Below are positions 53,690-62,334 of a stretch of DNA of 64,000 bases, in pieces; position 1 is the first letter of the stretch; each line of letters begins with the position of its first letter. Made by a program: the position numbers and the translations under genes. The notes under the pieces were generated by a model. It ran no database searches. It saw only the letters and a list, made by a program, of their open reading frames with translations, and was not told the DNA's origin. This stretch comes from Lachnospiraceae bacterium (GTDB lineage: Bacteria > Bacillota > Clostridia > Lachnospirales > Lachnospiraceae): the NCBI GenBank assembly GCA_022767285.1, contig JALENY010000027.1:24123-88122 (forward strand), in the 5' to 3' direction.

Positions 53690-53736
53690 ACCGTAAACAC
53701 GAAGAAAGCCAATTTTGCGGCAGAATAGAGGATGAT

Positions 53737-54642
53737 ATGACAATACAGGAAGAAATCAATCAACTGAAAGAAGAAAAGAGTGCGGTAATTCTGGCACATT
53801 ATTATGTGAGACCAGAGGTGCAGGAAATCGCAGATTACATAGGGGATTCCTTTTATCTTAGCAAGGTGGCGGCAGAACTGCCGAATCCGATCATCGTATA
53901 TTGCGGTGTTTCTTTTATGGGAGAGAGCGGATGCCTTTTGAGTCCCGATAAAAAGGTTCTGATGCCGGATCAGGAAGCGGATTGTCCTATGGCACATATG
54001 GTGCGAAAGGAAGAGGTTGATACGGCCAGGGAAAGATATGAGGATCTGGCGGTGGTGTGCTACATCAACTCCACGGCAGAGATCAAGTCATGGTCCGATG
54101 TGAGCGTGACTTCGGCTAACGCAGTGAAAATTGTGAAAAATCTTCCCAATAAGAATATTCTGTTCATTCCGGACAGGAATCTGGGACGCTATGTAGCGGA
54201 ACAGGTTCCGGAAAAAAACATTATGCTTGTAAATGGGTACTGTCCGATTCATGAGGCTATTGCAGCACAGGAGATTCGGAAACTGAAAGAGGCACATCCG
54301 GATGCTGAGATTCTGGTTCATCCGGAGTGTTGTGAGGAAGTGGCTGAGATCGCAGATTACATTGGTTCAACGTCCGGAATAATAAATTATGTTACGGCCA
54401 GCGAGAGAAGAGAGTGGATCATCGGTACCGAGGTTGGTGTTCGCTATGAACTGGAAAAAAGAAATCCGGATAATATCTTTTATTTTCCGGAAACAGAGCC
54501 GGTTTGCGGAGATATGAAAAGAATTACACTGGAAAAAGTGCTTGAGGTCTTAAAATCCGGAAAGAACCAGGCTGCTGTCGCGGAAGAACAGGCGGATGCT
54601 GCAAAACTGACATTGAGCAGAATGCTGGAACTGTCGATATAA
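53737..54642 (+). CDS. nadA: Quinolinate synthase
   Basis: A 301-residue 4Fe-4S enzyme that condenses iminoaspartate with dihydroxyacetone phosphate to quinolinate. Cluster cysteines are in VYCGVSFMGES, in CYINSTAEIKS or HPECCEEV, and in EPVCGDMK. ILAHYYVRPEVQ is the usual N-terminal signature. The start at 53737 is placed after the promoter; the frame is open for another 80 codons upstream, but those would precede the promoter. It leads the nadA-nadB-nadC operon. Confidence 0.95.
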   Translation: MTIQEEINQLKEEKSAVILAHYYVRPEVQEIADYIGDSFYLSKVAAELPNPIIVYCGVSFMGESGCLLSPDKKVLMPDQEADCPMAHMVRKEEVDTARERYEDLAVVCYINSTAEIKSWSDVSVTSANAVKIVKNLPNKNILFIPDRNLGRYVAEQVPEKNIMLVNGYCPIHEAIAAQEIRKLKEAHPDAEILVHPECCEEVAEIADYIGSTSGIINYVTASERREWIIGTEVGVRYELEKRNPDNIFYFPETEPVCGDMKRITLEKVLEVLKSGKNQAAVAEEQADAAKLTLSRMLELSI

Positions 54643-54665
54643 AACAGACAGGAAGGGAAGACAAT

Positions 54666-55946
54666 ATGATAGAACATGTTAAATATGACGTAGTAATAGC
54701 GGGAGTTGGTGTGAGCGGCCTGTATACGGCATTGAATCTGCCGAGGGATAAACAGATTCTCATGATTTGCAAAGAAGATATGAAAAGCTGTGATTCCATG
54801 CTTGCTCAGGGTGGAATCTGTGTGCTGCGGGATGAAAAAGATTACGATTCTTTTTACGAAGATACCATGCGCGCCGGACATTATGAGAACCGGAAAGAAA
54901 GTGTGGATATTATGATCCGGTCAAGCAGAGATATCATTAACGATCTGCAGGAACTGGGCGTTCGATTTGACAAAAATGAGGATGGCAGTTTAAAATATAC
55001 AAAAGAAGGTGCACATTCAAAACCGCGTATCTGTTTTCATGAAGACATTACAGGAAAAGAGATTACGGAAACTCTGCAGTGTCATGTAAAAACGCTGCCG
55101 AATATAACGATCATGGAATATACAACCATGACCGATATTCTGGTTGAAAACGGAAAATGCTGCGGAATCGTGGCGAAAAAAACGCCATTCATACCTGTTC
55201 AGACGGTGCAGCAAAACGAATCTCAGCAGACGGATGTATATGAAACCGTCAAAAAGGCAGCGGATGAGAGTTTTGCAGAAGAAAATAACGATAATTTGCT
55301 CTACATTTTCGCAAAAGATACGGTTCTTGCAACCGGAGGAGTGGGAGGTCTGTATGAACATTCCACAAATTTTCGCAGCCTGACCGGAGACGGGCTTGTG
55401 GTTGCGAAAAAACATGGAGTAGAGTTGGAACACCTGGATTATGTCCAGATTCATCCTACCAGCCTGTATCGGGAGACGTCAGGAAGAAGTTTTCTGATTT
55501 CGGAGTCTGCCAGGGGTGAGGGAGCGGTTCTGCTGAATACAAAAGGAGAACGCTTTGTAGATGAACTGCTTCCGAGGGATGTGGTTTCGGAGGCAATTCA
55601 GAAAGAGATGAAACGGGAAGGCAGCCACCATGTCTGGCTTTCTTTTCGCAATGTGCCGACGGAAACCATCCGGGAGCATTTTCCGCATATCTATAAAACC
55701 TGTCTGGAGGCAGGTTATGATATTACACAAGAACCGATTCCGGTAGTGCCGGCTCAGCATTATTTTATGGGCGGTATACATGTTGACCGGGATTCGGAGA
55801 CGACTATGGAGCATCTGTATGCGGTTGGTGAGACCAGCTGCAACGGAGTACACGGGAAAAATCGACTGGCCAGCAACAGCCTGCTGGAAAGTCTTGTATT
55901 TGCAAAGAGGGCTGCCGTAAAAATAGCGCAGACCGGAAAGGAATGA
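54666..55946 (+). CDS. nadB: L-aspartate oxidase
   Basis: A 426-residue flavoprotein that oxidises L-aspartate to iminoaspartate, the NadA substrate. It has the FAD motif VVIAGVGVSGLYTAL, SMLAQGGI, SESARGEGAVLLN, and QHYFMGGIHVD with HGKNRLASNSLLE. It is about 100 residues shorter than E. coli NadB because the C-terminal helical domain is missing, as is common in Clostridia. A polar Gln/Glu-rich insert is seen at about 178-218. It starts 23 bases after nadA. Confidence 0.94.
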   Translation: MIEHVKYDVVIAGVGVSGLYTALNLPRDKQILMICKEDMKSCDSMLAQGGICVLRDEKDYDSFYEDTMRAGHYENRKESVDIMIRSSRDIINDLQELGVRFDKNEDGSLKYTKEGAHSKPRICFHEDITGKEITETLQCHVKTLPNITIMEYTTMTDILVENGKCCGIVAKKTPFIPVQTVQQNESQQTDVYETVKKAADESFAEENNDNLLYIFAKDTVLATGGVGGLYEHSTNFRSLTGDGLVVAKKHGVELEHLDYVQIHPTSLYRETSGRSFLISESARGEGAVLLNTKGERFVDELLPRDVVSEAIQKEMKREGSHHVWLSFRNVPTETIREHFPHIYKTCLEAGYDITQEPIPVVPAQHYFMGGIHVDRDSETTMEHLYAVGETSCNGVHGKNRLASNSLLESLVFAKRAAVKIAQTGKE

Positions 55947-55949
55947 AAA

Positions 55950-56804
55950 ATGAATCAGATTACCATGTTACTTGCTGCCGATAAATATATACGACTCGCG
56001 CTGGAGGAAGATATTAACAGCGAAGATGTGACAACGAATTCTGTAATGCCGTCCTGCAAAAAGGGAGAAGTACAGCTCATCTGTAAAGAAGACGGAATTA
56101 TTGCAGGCCTTGCGGTTTTTGAACGTGTATTTACCATGCTGGACCCTGAAACAAAAGTAATTTTTGAGGTAAAAGATGGAGATTCGGTTAAAAAGGGGCA
56201 GCATCTTGCTACTGTTGTGGGTGACATCCGGGTTCTTCTGTCCGGGGAGAGAACAGCGCTGAATTATCTCCAGCGTATGAGTGGAATCGCAACTTACACA
56301 AACTCTGTGGCAAAACTTCTGGAGGGTACAAAGACTACACTGCTTGATACCAGAAAAACGACGCCATGCATGCGTATTTTTGAAAAATATGCGGTAAAAG
56401 TCGGTGGAGGCTCCAATCATCGCTACAATCTGTCTGACGGAGTTCTGTTAAAAGACAACCATATTGATGCGGCTGGCAGTGTTCGGGCAGCTGTGGAAGC
56501 TGCAAAGGCCTATGCTCCTTTTGTGAGGAAAATCGAGGTAGAAACAGAAAATCTGGATATGGTAAAAGAAGCTGTTGATGCCGGCGCTGATATTATTATG
56601 CTGGATAATATGACAACGGAGGAAATGGCAGAGGCAATCCGTTTTATCGACGGCCGTGCACAGACGGAGTGTTCCGGAAATATTACAAAAGAGAACATCA
56701 AAAAGATAACGGATCTGGGTGTGGATTATGTTTCCAGCGGAGCTCTTACCCATTCTGCACCGATTCTTGATATCAGCCTGAAACATCTGCATGTGGTGGA
56801 ATAA
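55950..56804 (+). CDS. nadC: Nicotinate-nucleotide pyrophosphorylase (carboxylating)
   Basis: A 284-residue quinolinate phosphoribosyltransferase producing nicotinate mononucleotide. Signatures are ALEEDINSEDVTT, GERTALNYLQRMSGIAT, the catalytic-region TRKTTPCMR, and HRYNLSDGVLLKDNH. It starts 3 bases after the nadB stop. With NadA and NadB it completes the aspartate route to NAMN. Confidence 0.96.
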   Translation: MNQITMLLAADKYIRLALEEDINSEDVTTNSVMPSCKKGEVQLICKEDGIIAGLAVFERVFTMLDPETKVIFEVKDGDSVKKGQHLATVVGDIRVLLSGERTALNYLQRMSGIATYTNSVAKLLEGTKTTLLDTRKTTPCMRIFEKYAVKVGGGSNHRYNLSDGVLLKDNHIDAAGSVRAAVEAAKAYAPFVRKIEVETENLDMVKEAVDAGADIIMLDNMTTEEMAEAIRFIDGRAQTECSGNITKENIKKITDLGVDYVSSGALTHSAPILDISLKHLHVVE

Positions 56805-56923
56805 ATATTTCAAAACGATAGTGCAATTTCATTGCTGTTGATGTAAAATATGAAATAGAAATAGATGATATTGTATGTATAGTTTGAAATAGAGTTTTCA
56901 ATCAGAGAGGAAAGGAACCGCAG

Positions 56924-57475
56924 ATGGAGAAAACAATGACTGGCGATCAGCGGAGAAAAAAGATATTATCGATGATGAAACGGTCTGAAAAACCGTTGTC
57001 CGGCGGTGCATTGGGCAGTGAAACCGGTGTCAGTCGGCAGGTGGTCGTCCAGGATATAGCCCTGCTTCGTTCGGAAGGACACGCAATTGTTGCCACAGCC
57101 CGCGGTTATGTTCTGAATGAGCCGAAACAGGCGACACGGGTTTTCAAGACCTGCCATACGGACGAACAGACCGAAGAGGAACTGACAACGATAGTGGATC
57201 TGGGCGGTTGTGTGCTTGACGTAATGGTAAATCACCGGATTTACGGAAAGGTATCTGCTCCGATGAATATTAAAAATCGCCGTGATGTTCAGGTTTTCAT
57301 GAATCATCTGAAAACTGGCAAATCCACTCCCCTAATGAATGTGACTTCCGGTTATCATTTTCACAAAGTATCTGCGGACAGTGAAGAGATACTGGATGAA
57401 ATCGAGGCGGCACTTCGGGAAAAACGGTTTTTAACAGAATTGCTGCCGTACGAGGCGGAAATCGCAGAATCTTAA
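56924..57475 (+). CDS. niaR: NiaR (YrxA) transcriptional repressor of NAD synthesis
   Basis: A 183-residue protein with an N-terminal HTH_11 domain (GSETGVSRQVVVQDIALLRSEG) and a C-terminal 3H domain with conserved histidines in VNHRIYG, MNHLKTG and GYHFHK that bind metal. NiaR represses niacin and NAD genes when nicotinate is present. It lies 119 bases after nadC and probably shares its transcript, which would give negative feedback through the operator at 53653-53670. Confidence 0.9.
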   Translation: MEKTMTGDQRRKKILSMMKRSEKPLSGGALGSETGVSRQVVVQDIALLRSEGHAIVATARGYVLNEPKQATRVFKTCHTDEQTEEELTTIVDLGGCVLDVMVNHRIYGKVSAPMNIKNRRDVQVFMNHLKTGKSTPLMNVTSGYHFHKVSADSEEILDEIEAALREKRFLTELLPYEAEIAES

Positions 57476-57533
57476 AGTGTTAATAAATGACATGCCTGTG
57501 AGAGGTATTCCTGCAGCAGCATGAAAGTTTATC

Positions 57534-57566
57534 GGGACAGATACGAAAACGTATTTGTCCCACTTT
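57534..57566 (+). terminator. Hairpin after niaR, probable terminator
   Basis: GGGACAGATACG (57534-57545), loop AAAA, CGTATTTGTCCC (57550-57561) with one wobble: a strong 12-bp stem with a short T tract (ACTTTTG). Confidence 0.65.
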
Positions 57567-57595
57567 TGCGTACAAGGTGAGTCTGCGGATAGTGC

Positions 57596-57647
57596 TTGCT
57601 TTTGGTTCTGTAATCTGTTATATTTTTCGTAGAACAAATAGTTCTAC
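57596..57647 (+). promoter_or_regulatory. Promoter and palindromic operator of the GntR-clpC operon
   Basis: TTGCTT (57596-57601), a 17-base spacer and TATATT (57619-57624). Over the expected start site lies GTAGAAC-AAATA-GTTCTAC (57629-57647), a perfect palindrome that is a good candidate for autoregulation by the GntR protein. The centre is 5 bases, not 4, so it is not a LexA box. No CtsR heptad repeat (GGTCAAA) is seen. Confidence 0.7.
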
Positions 57648-57669
57648 CAATGAGAAAGCAGGATTGTTT

Positions 57670-58053
57670 ATGTTGATTGAGATTGATTTTAACAGTGATG
57701 AGGCCATTTATATACAGCTTCGCAATCAGATTATTATGGGAATTGCGACGGAGCGGATTCATGTGGGGGATACGCTGCCATCTGTTCGGCAGATGGCGGA
57801 CATTATCGGGATCAATATGCATACCGTTAATAAGGCATATTCGGTTTTAAGAGAAGAAGGGCTTTTGACGCTGGATCGAAGGAAAGGGGCCATAGTGGTG
57901 ATTGACTGTGATAAGGCGAAAGCTCTGGAGGAGATGAAAGATTCCCTTCGGATCGTGCTTGCCAGGGGTCGCTGCAAGAACATAACCTGTGAAGAAATTC
58001 ATGAATTGATTGATGAAATATTTAAGGAATATGACCAGAGGAGGCGTTTATGA
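57670..58053 (+). CDS. GntR-family regulator of the short YtrA/YhcF type
   Basis: A 127-residue protein. The winged HTH (YIQLRNQIIMGIATERIHVGDTLPSVRQMADIIGINMHTVNKAY, about 14-57, in which the second helix binds DNA) is followed by only a short helical tail, as in the YtrA subfamily, so no ligand domain is present. The start at 57670 has AGGA at 8 bases. It overlaps clpC by 4 bases (ATGA) and is preceded by a palindrome that it probably binds. Confidence 0.88.
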   Translation: MLIEIDFNSDEAIYIQLRNQIIMGIATERIHVGDTLPSVRQMADIIGINMHTVNKAYSVLREEGLLTLDRRKGAIVVIDCDKAKALEEMKDSLRIVLARGRCKNITCEEIHELIDEIFKEYDQRRRL

Positions 58054-60521
58054 GAGAGCATTTTACAGAGCAGGCAAAACAGGCGCTGAAACAGGCAGAA
58101 AAAATAGCAAAGCTTTGTAAGCACAGTTATATCGGAACGGAACATCTGTTGCTGGGGCTGCTGAAGACCACAGAAGGAACTGCAAGTGCAGTTCTTACGG
58201 AAGCCGGTGTTGAAGAAAAGAAATTGATGTCATTGATCGAGCGGCTTATTGCCCCCCAGTCCGGTGTGGTCTTTGCGGAACGTCAGGAATTCTCGCCGCG
58301 CGTGGAGAAAATACTGGAGGAAAGCCGTGCGGAGGCTGCTGCTTTTGAGACAAGAGATGTGGGAACGGAGCATATTTTGATCGCTTTGCTGAAAGATACG
58401 GATTGTGTTGCTGCCAGACTTTTGCACACCATGGGGATTAATACCCAAAAGCTGTTTACTAATATTATTTATGCCATGGGTGAGGAGAATCGTTTTTCAC
58501 CGGAAGAACTTCAGAATGGAAAATCTATGCGGGCCGGAGAGAACGGCGGTACCCCGACTCTGGATCAGTACAGTCGGGATCTGACAAAAGCTGCTGCCGC
58601 CGGAAAACTCGACCCGGTTGTGGGCCGTGATGATGAAATCAACCGTATTATTCAGATTTTGAGCCGCAGAACGAAAAACAACCCCTGTCTCATCGGTGAG
58701 CCGGGCGTTGGCAAGACTGCCATTGCAGAGGGGCTTGCTCAGAGAATCGCCTGGGGACTTGTACCGGATACCGTGCGGGATATGAGGCTGGTTGCATTGG
58801 ATCTGTCCGGCATGGTGGCAGGATCAAAATACAGAGGCGAATTTGAAGAACGCATAAAAAATGTGGTCAGGGAAGTTTCGGAGAATAAAGGAATTCTTCT
58901 TTTTATTGACGAACTTCACACGATCATCGGAGCAGGAGGGGCAGAAGGGGCCCTTGATGCATCCAATATACTGAAACCTTCACTTTCACGCGGTGAGATT
59001 CAGCTGATCGGTGCCACTACGGTGGAGGAATACCGAAAATATATTGAAAAAGACGCGGCTCTTGAGCGGAGACTTCAGCCTGTCCGTGTAGAAGAACCGA
59101 CGGAGGATGAGACACTGGAGATTCTAAAAGGACTTCGGCCCTATTATGAGAGCCATCATGGTGTGACAATACTGGATGAAGCTCTTGATGCTGCGGTAAA
59201 AATGAGTGTGCGTTACATTAATGACCGTTTTCTGCCGGATAAAGCCATTGATCTGATCGATGAGGCATCCTCGAAAGTGCAGCTGGGCGGCTTTTCGGCC
59301 CCGACATCCCTTGTGCAGGCTGAGATGGAAATCAAAGAGCTGGTTCGAAAGAAAGAAGAAGCTATTCGCAGCGGCGATATGGCTTCTGCCAAATCTATCC
59401 AGCAGGAACAAAAAGAAAAACAGAAAATACAGGATCAGGCAATTGCCAGATACGAGCGGAAGTGTGCCTCCAAGAAACTGCAGGTAAACGAGGAGGACAT
59501 TGCAGGAATAGTGTCTGACTGGACAAAAATTCCGGTCCAGAGACTGGCGGAGGGTGAGTCGAAGCGCCTGGCGCGTCTGGAAAAAGAATTGCACAAACGA
59601 GTGATCGGTCAGAACGAAGCGGTGGATGCGGTGGCAAAAGCCATAAAACGAGGGCGCGTGGGCTTGAAAGATCCCAATCGGCCGACTGGCTCTTTCCTGT
59701 TCCTCGGTCCCACCGGTGTGGGAAAAACCGAATTGTCAAAAGCTGTGGCAGAATCTGTGTTCGGCACGGAACAATCTCTGATTCGAGTGGATATGTCGGA
59801 ATATATGGAGAAACACAGCGTCTCAAAACTGATCGGTTCACCGCCCGGATACGTAGGCTATGAGGAGGGTGGACAGCTATCCGAAAAAGTGAGAAGAAAT
59901 CCTTACAGCGTAATCTTATTCGATGAAATCGAGAAAGCCCATCCGGATGTGTTTAACATTCTTCTTCAGGTTCTGGATGACGGTCATATTACCGATGCCC
60001 ACGGACATAAGGTCGATTTTAAGCATACCTGTATTATTATGACTTCCAATGCCGGTGCACAGGCTATTGTGGAACCGAAAAGGCTTGGATTTGCATCGAA
60101 AGAGGATGAGAAGAAGGATTATGAACATATGAAGAGTGCGGTCATGGAAGAAGTTCGCCGTATGTTCAAGCCGGAATTCCTCAATCGAATCGATGAGATT
60201 ATTGTGTTCCATTCTCTGAATAAAAAAGAAATCAAACAGATCGTGGGACTTATGCTGAGAAATCTGACGAAACGTGCAAAAGAGCAGATGGACATCACTC
60301 TGAAAATTCGTGAATCGGTAAAAGATTATATTTCCGAGACCGGATATGACAGCAAATATGGAGCCCGACCTCTCCGGCGCGCGATTCAGAATAAGATTGA
60401 AGATGCCATGGCAGAGCAAATCCTGAAACATTCCATAAAACGTGGCGATGTGGTGACTGTCGGCATGAAAAATAAGGAAATCGTTTTCCGCCCGGAAGAA
60501 AAGGCTGGTGAAGTGAAATGA
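58050..60521 (+). CDS. clpC: ClpC-type AAA+ unfoldase
   Basis: An 823-residue Clp ATPase that unfolds proteins for ClpP. It has two N-terminal repeats (1-145), Walker A GEPGVGKT (216-223), a UVR/M-type coiled coil near 420-455, and a second Walker A GPTGVGKT (553-560) with DEIEKAHPDV. This domain order identifies ClpC rather than ClpB or ClpA. In Bacillus it lies in ctsR-mcsA-mcsB-clpC; none of those precede it here, and a GntR regulator takes their place. It overlaps the asparaginase gene by 4 bases. Confidence 0.94.
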   Translation: MREHFTEQAKQALKQAEKIAKLCKHSYIGTEHLLLGLLKTTEGTASAVLTEAGVEEKKLMSLIERLIAPQSGVVFAERQEFSPRVEKILEESRAEAAAFETRDVGTEHILIALLKDTDCVAARLLHTMGINTQKLFTNIIYAMGEENRFSPEELQNGKSMRAGENGGTPTLDQYSRDLTKAAAAGKLDPVVGRDDEINRIIQILSRRTKNNPCLIGEPGVGKTAIAEGLAQRIAWGLVPDTVRDMRLVALDLSGMVAGSKYRGEFEERIKNVVREVSENKGILLFIDELHTIIGAGGAEGALDASNILKPSLSRGEIQLIGATTVEEYRKYIEKDAALERRLQPVRVEEPTEDETLEILKGLRPYYESHHGVTILDEALDAAVKMSVRYINDRFLPDKAIDLIDEASSKVQLGGFSAPTSLVQAEMEIKELVRKKEEAIRSGDMASAKSIQQEQKEKQKIQDQAIARYERKCASKKLQVNEEDIAGIVSDWTKIPVQRLAEGESKRLARLEKELHKRVIGQNEAVDAVAKAIKRGRVGLKDPNRPTGSFLFLGPTGVGKTELSKAVAESVFGTEQSLIRVDMSEYMEKHSVSKLIGSPPGYVGYEEGGQLSEKVRRNPYSVILFDEIEKAHPDVFNILLQVLDDGHITDAHGHKVDFKHTCIIMTSNAGAQAIVEPKRLGFASKEDEKKDYEHMKSAVMEEVRRMFKPEFLNRIDEIIVFHSLNKKEIKQIVGLMLRNLTKRAKEQMDITLKIRESVKDYISETGYDSKYGARPLRRAIQNKIEDAMAEQILKHSIKRGDVVTVGMKNKEIVFRPEEKAGEVK

Positions 60522-61516
60522 AGAAAAAGCTTCTGATCATAGGGACCGGAGGAACGATCGCTTCGATTACGGGCGATGCGGGATTAACTCCGGGAACTGA
60601 CGTAACCGGCCTGCTCTCCTGTGTGCCGCAGGCAGCCGAACTCTGTGATTGGGAGCAGATTCAGCTGTTCAGCCTGGACAGCACCAATGTGGGACCTGCG
60701 CAGTGGGTTTCGCTGGCGAAATGCATTTGCCGGTCTTACCAGGCTTATGACGGATTTTTAATTTTGCATGGTACCGATACTATGGCTTATACTGCTGCGG
60801 CATTGTCATATCTTATTCAAAACAGTGGAAAACCGATTGTCCTGACAGGCTCTCAAAAACCGATGGAAGATACCGATACCGATGCAAAGCGTAATATCGA
60901 GCAAAGCATCCGGTATGCGGTTTCCGATCATGCATCGGATGTGGTAATTGTATTTGACGGAAAAGTAATTCCGGGCGGACGGGCGCGTAAAGTAAAAAGC
61001 AGAAGTTTTGATGCATTTGCAACCGTGGGATTCTGTGACCGCGCATTTATACAAAACGGAACGATTACGGAGCAGTATTTTCCGAAAGAAAAGATTTTCA
61101 GAAAAACAGAATTTTTTGTTGAAATGGATCCGAACGTTATCGATGTTAAGATTACGCCGGGACTAAATCCTCAGATGCTCCTTCCTTTGTTGGAACAATA
61201 CAGAGGAATCGTGCTGGAGGGATTTGGACTTGGAGGTCTGCCGGAATATGGTCATTGTGATTGGTTCCCGGTTATTCAAAAACTGATTCAGTCAGGAGTC
61301 ACTGTGGCTGTAACTACCCAGGTGCCGGAAGAAGGTTCTGATATGAGTATCTATGAAGTTGGAAAGAAGTATATAGACAATCTGGATATTCTGGAAGGGG
61401 GAACCATGACTTCAGAGGCTATGGTGGTAAAGCTTATGTGGATTCTTGGGCAGACAAAAGAACCGAAAAAGGTGAGAGATCTTTTCTATAAAAAAATCAA
61501 TTATGATCGTATCTGA
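60518..61516 (+). CDS. ansA: Type I (cytoplasmic) asparaginase
   Basis: A 332-residue asparaginase hydrolysing asparagine to aspartate and ammonia. The first catalytic Thr is in IGTGGTIAS and the second in LHGTDTMAYTA; Lys is expected near TGSQKPM. No signal peptide is present, so it acts in the cytoplasm. Translational coupling to clpC (ATGA overlap) is unusual and suggests a link between protein turnover and amino-acid recycling. Confidence 0.94.
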   Translation: MKKKLLIIGTGGTIASITGDAGLTPGTDVTGLLSCVPQAAELCDWEQIQLFSLDSTNVGPAQWVSLAKCICRSYQAYDGFLILHGTDTMAYTAAALSYLIQNSGKPIVLTGSQKPMEDTDTDAKRNIEQSIRYAVSDHASDVVIVFDGKVIPGGRARKVKSRSFDAFATVGFCDRAFIQNGTITEQYFPKEKIFRKTEFFVEMDPNVIDVKITPGLNPQMLLPLLEQYRGIVLEGFGLGGLPEYGHCDWFPVIQKLIQSGVTVAVTTQVPEEGSDMSIYEVGKKYIDNLDILEGGTMTSEAMVVKLMWILGQTKEPKKVRDLFYKKINYDRI

Positions 61517-61697
61517 AAGATGATACAGCCGCGTTATATGATTCAATATCATTTCGTGGCATACAATGAAAATCCTGTCAAATTTTTTCATATGCTATGG
61601 AATAATTTGCGATTTTAGAGTATAATGTTATCGAAACAACGAGCGGAGCGCAGTGTCTGGCACTGTGAGCCCCACACTATTTGGAGGGTTACTTAAG

Positions 61698-62120
61698 ATG
61701 GCAGTAGTAAAAGAATTGATCCGTACGGAAGCCGATGGCAGCATCAGCTTTGGAAATTATGAACTGGCTGTAAAATCCAAAGTTTCAGATTTTGAGCATG
61801 AAGGTGATCTGTACAAAGTAAAGACTTTTCGTGAGATCACAAAACTGGAACGCAACGGAATGTTTGTTTATGAGTCGGTTCCCGGAACAGCAGTTACCAA
61901 TCTGGCGGCAACAGAAAATGGCGTGTCATTTACCGTAGAAGGTGAAAATGATGCACAGATTACAGTTGAACTGGAAGAGGATACGGAATATGAGATCACG
62001 ATCGGAAATGAGATTGCAGACCGTCAGAAAACAAATCTGGGAGGGAAATTATCTTTCAGCGTAGAATTGGCGGAAACAGAAGAAGTTCCGGTTCGGATTG
62101 AGAAGATAACGCAAGAATAG
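61698..62120 (+). CDS. Endosialidase-like conserved protein of unknown function
   Basis: A 140-residue beta-rich acidic protein starting AVVKELIRTEADGSISFGNYEL. In Lachnospiraceae genomes close relatives are usually labelled endosialidase, a name with no visible support here: there are no Asp boxes and no FRIP motif. No signal peptide is present. It has TTGGAGGG before the ATG at 61698, an upstream TATAAT (61620-61625) and its own terminator, so it is a stand-alone and probably well expressed gene. Confidence 0.75.
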   Translation: MAVVKELIRTEADGSISFGNYELAVKSKVSDFEHEGDLYKVKTFREITKLERNGMFVYESVPGTAVTNLAATENGVSFTVEGENDAQITVELEEDTEYEITIGNEIADRQKTNLGGKLSFSVELAETEEVPVRIEKITQE

Positions 62121-62138
62121 CAGTATCACAAAGTTTTT

Positions 62139-62173
62139 GGGGCGCATCCGAATGTTGTGCCCCTGTTTTTTTG
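62139..62173 (+). terminator. Terminator after the endosialidase-like gene
   Basis: GGGGCGCA (62139-62146) pairs with TGTGCCCC (62156-62163) with one wobble, followed by TGTTTTTTT. Confidence 0.88.
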
Positions 62174-62334
62174 CATAGGCATTTGTCATCTTATGGGATT
62201 CGAATGAGATATTTTTAAAGTATTTTCGTATTATGAAGTGAGTGTTTTGGGTAAAGCGTTCCTGTATCAGGAAGTGTCCTTTTTGATGAATCATCAATGT
62301 ATTGGAAAGCTTTATATATGTAGAGGAGATTCAG

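Noticed and set aside
53497..53736. 80-codon N-terminal extension of NadA
   Set aside because: It would start inside purD and be crossed by the pur terminator and the nad promoter; NadA homology begins at 53737.
57629..57647. LexA box before the GntR gene
   Set aside because: The palindrome GTAGAAC-N5-GTTCTAC has a 5-base centre; LexA boxes have 4. A GntR-type operator fits better.
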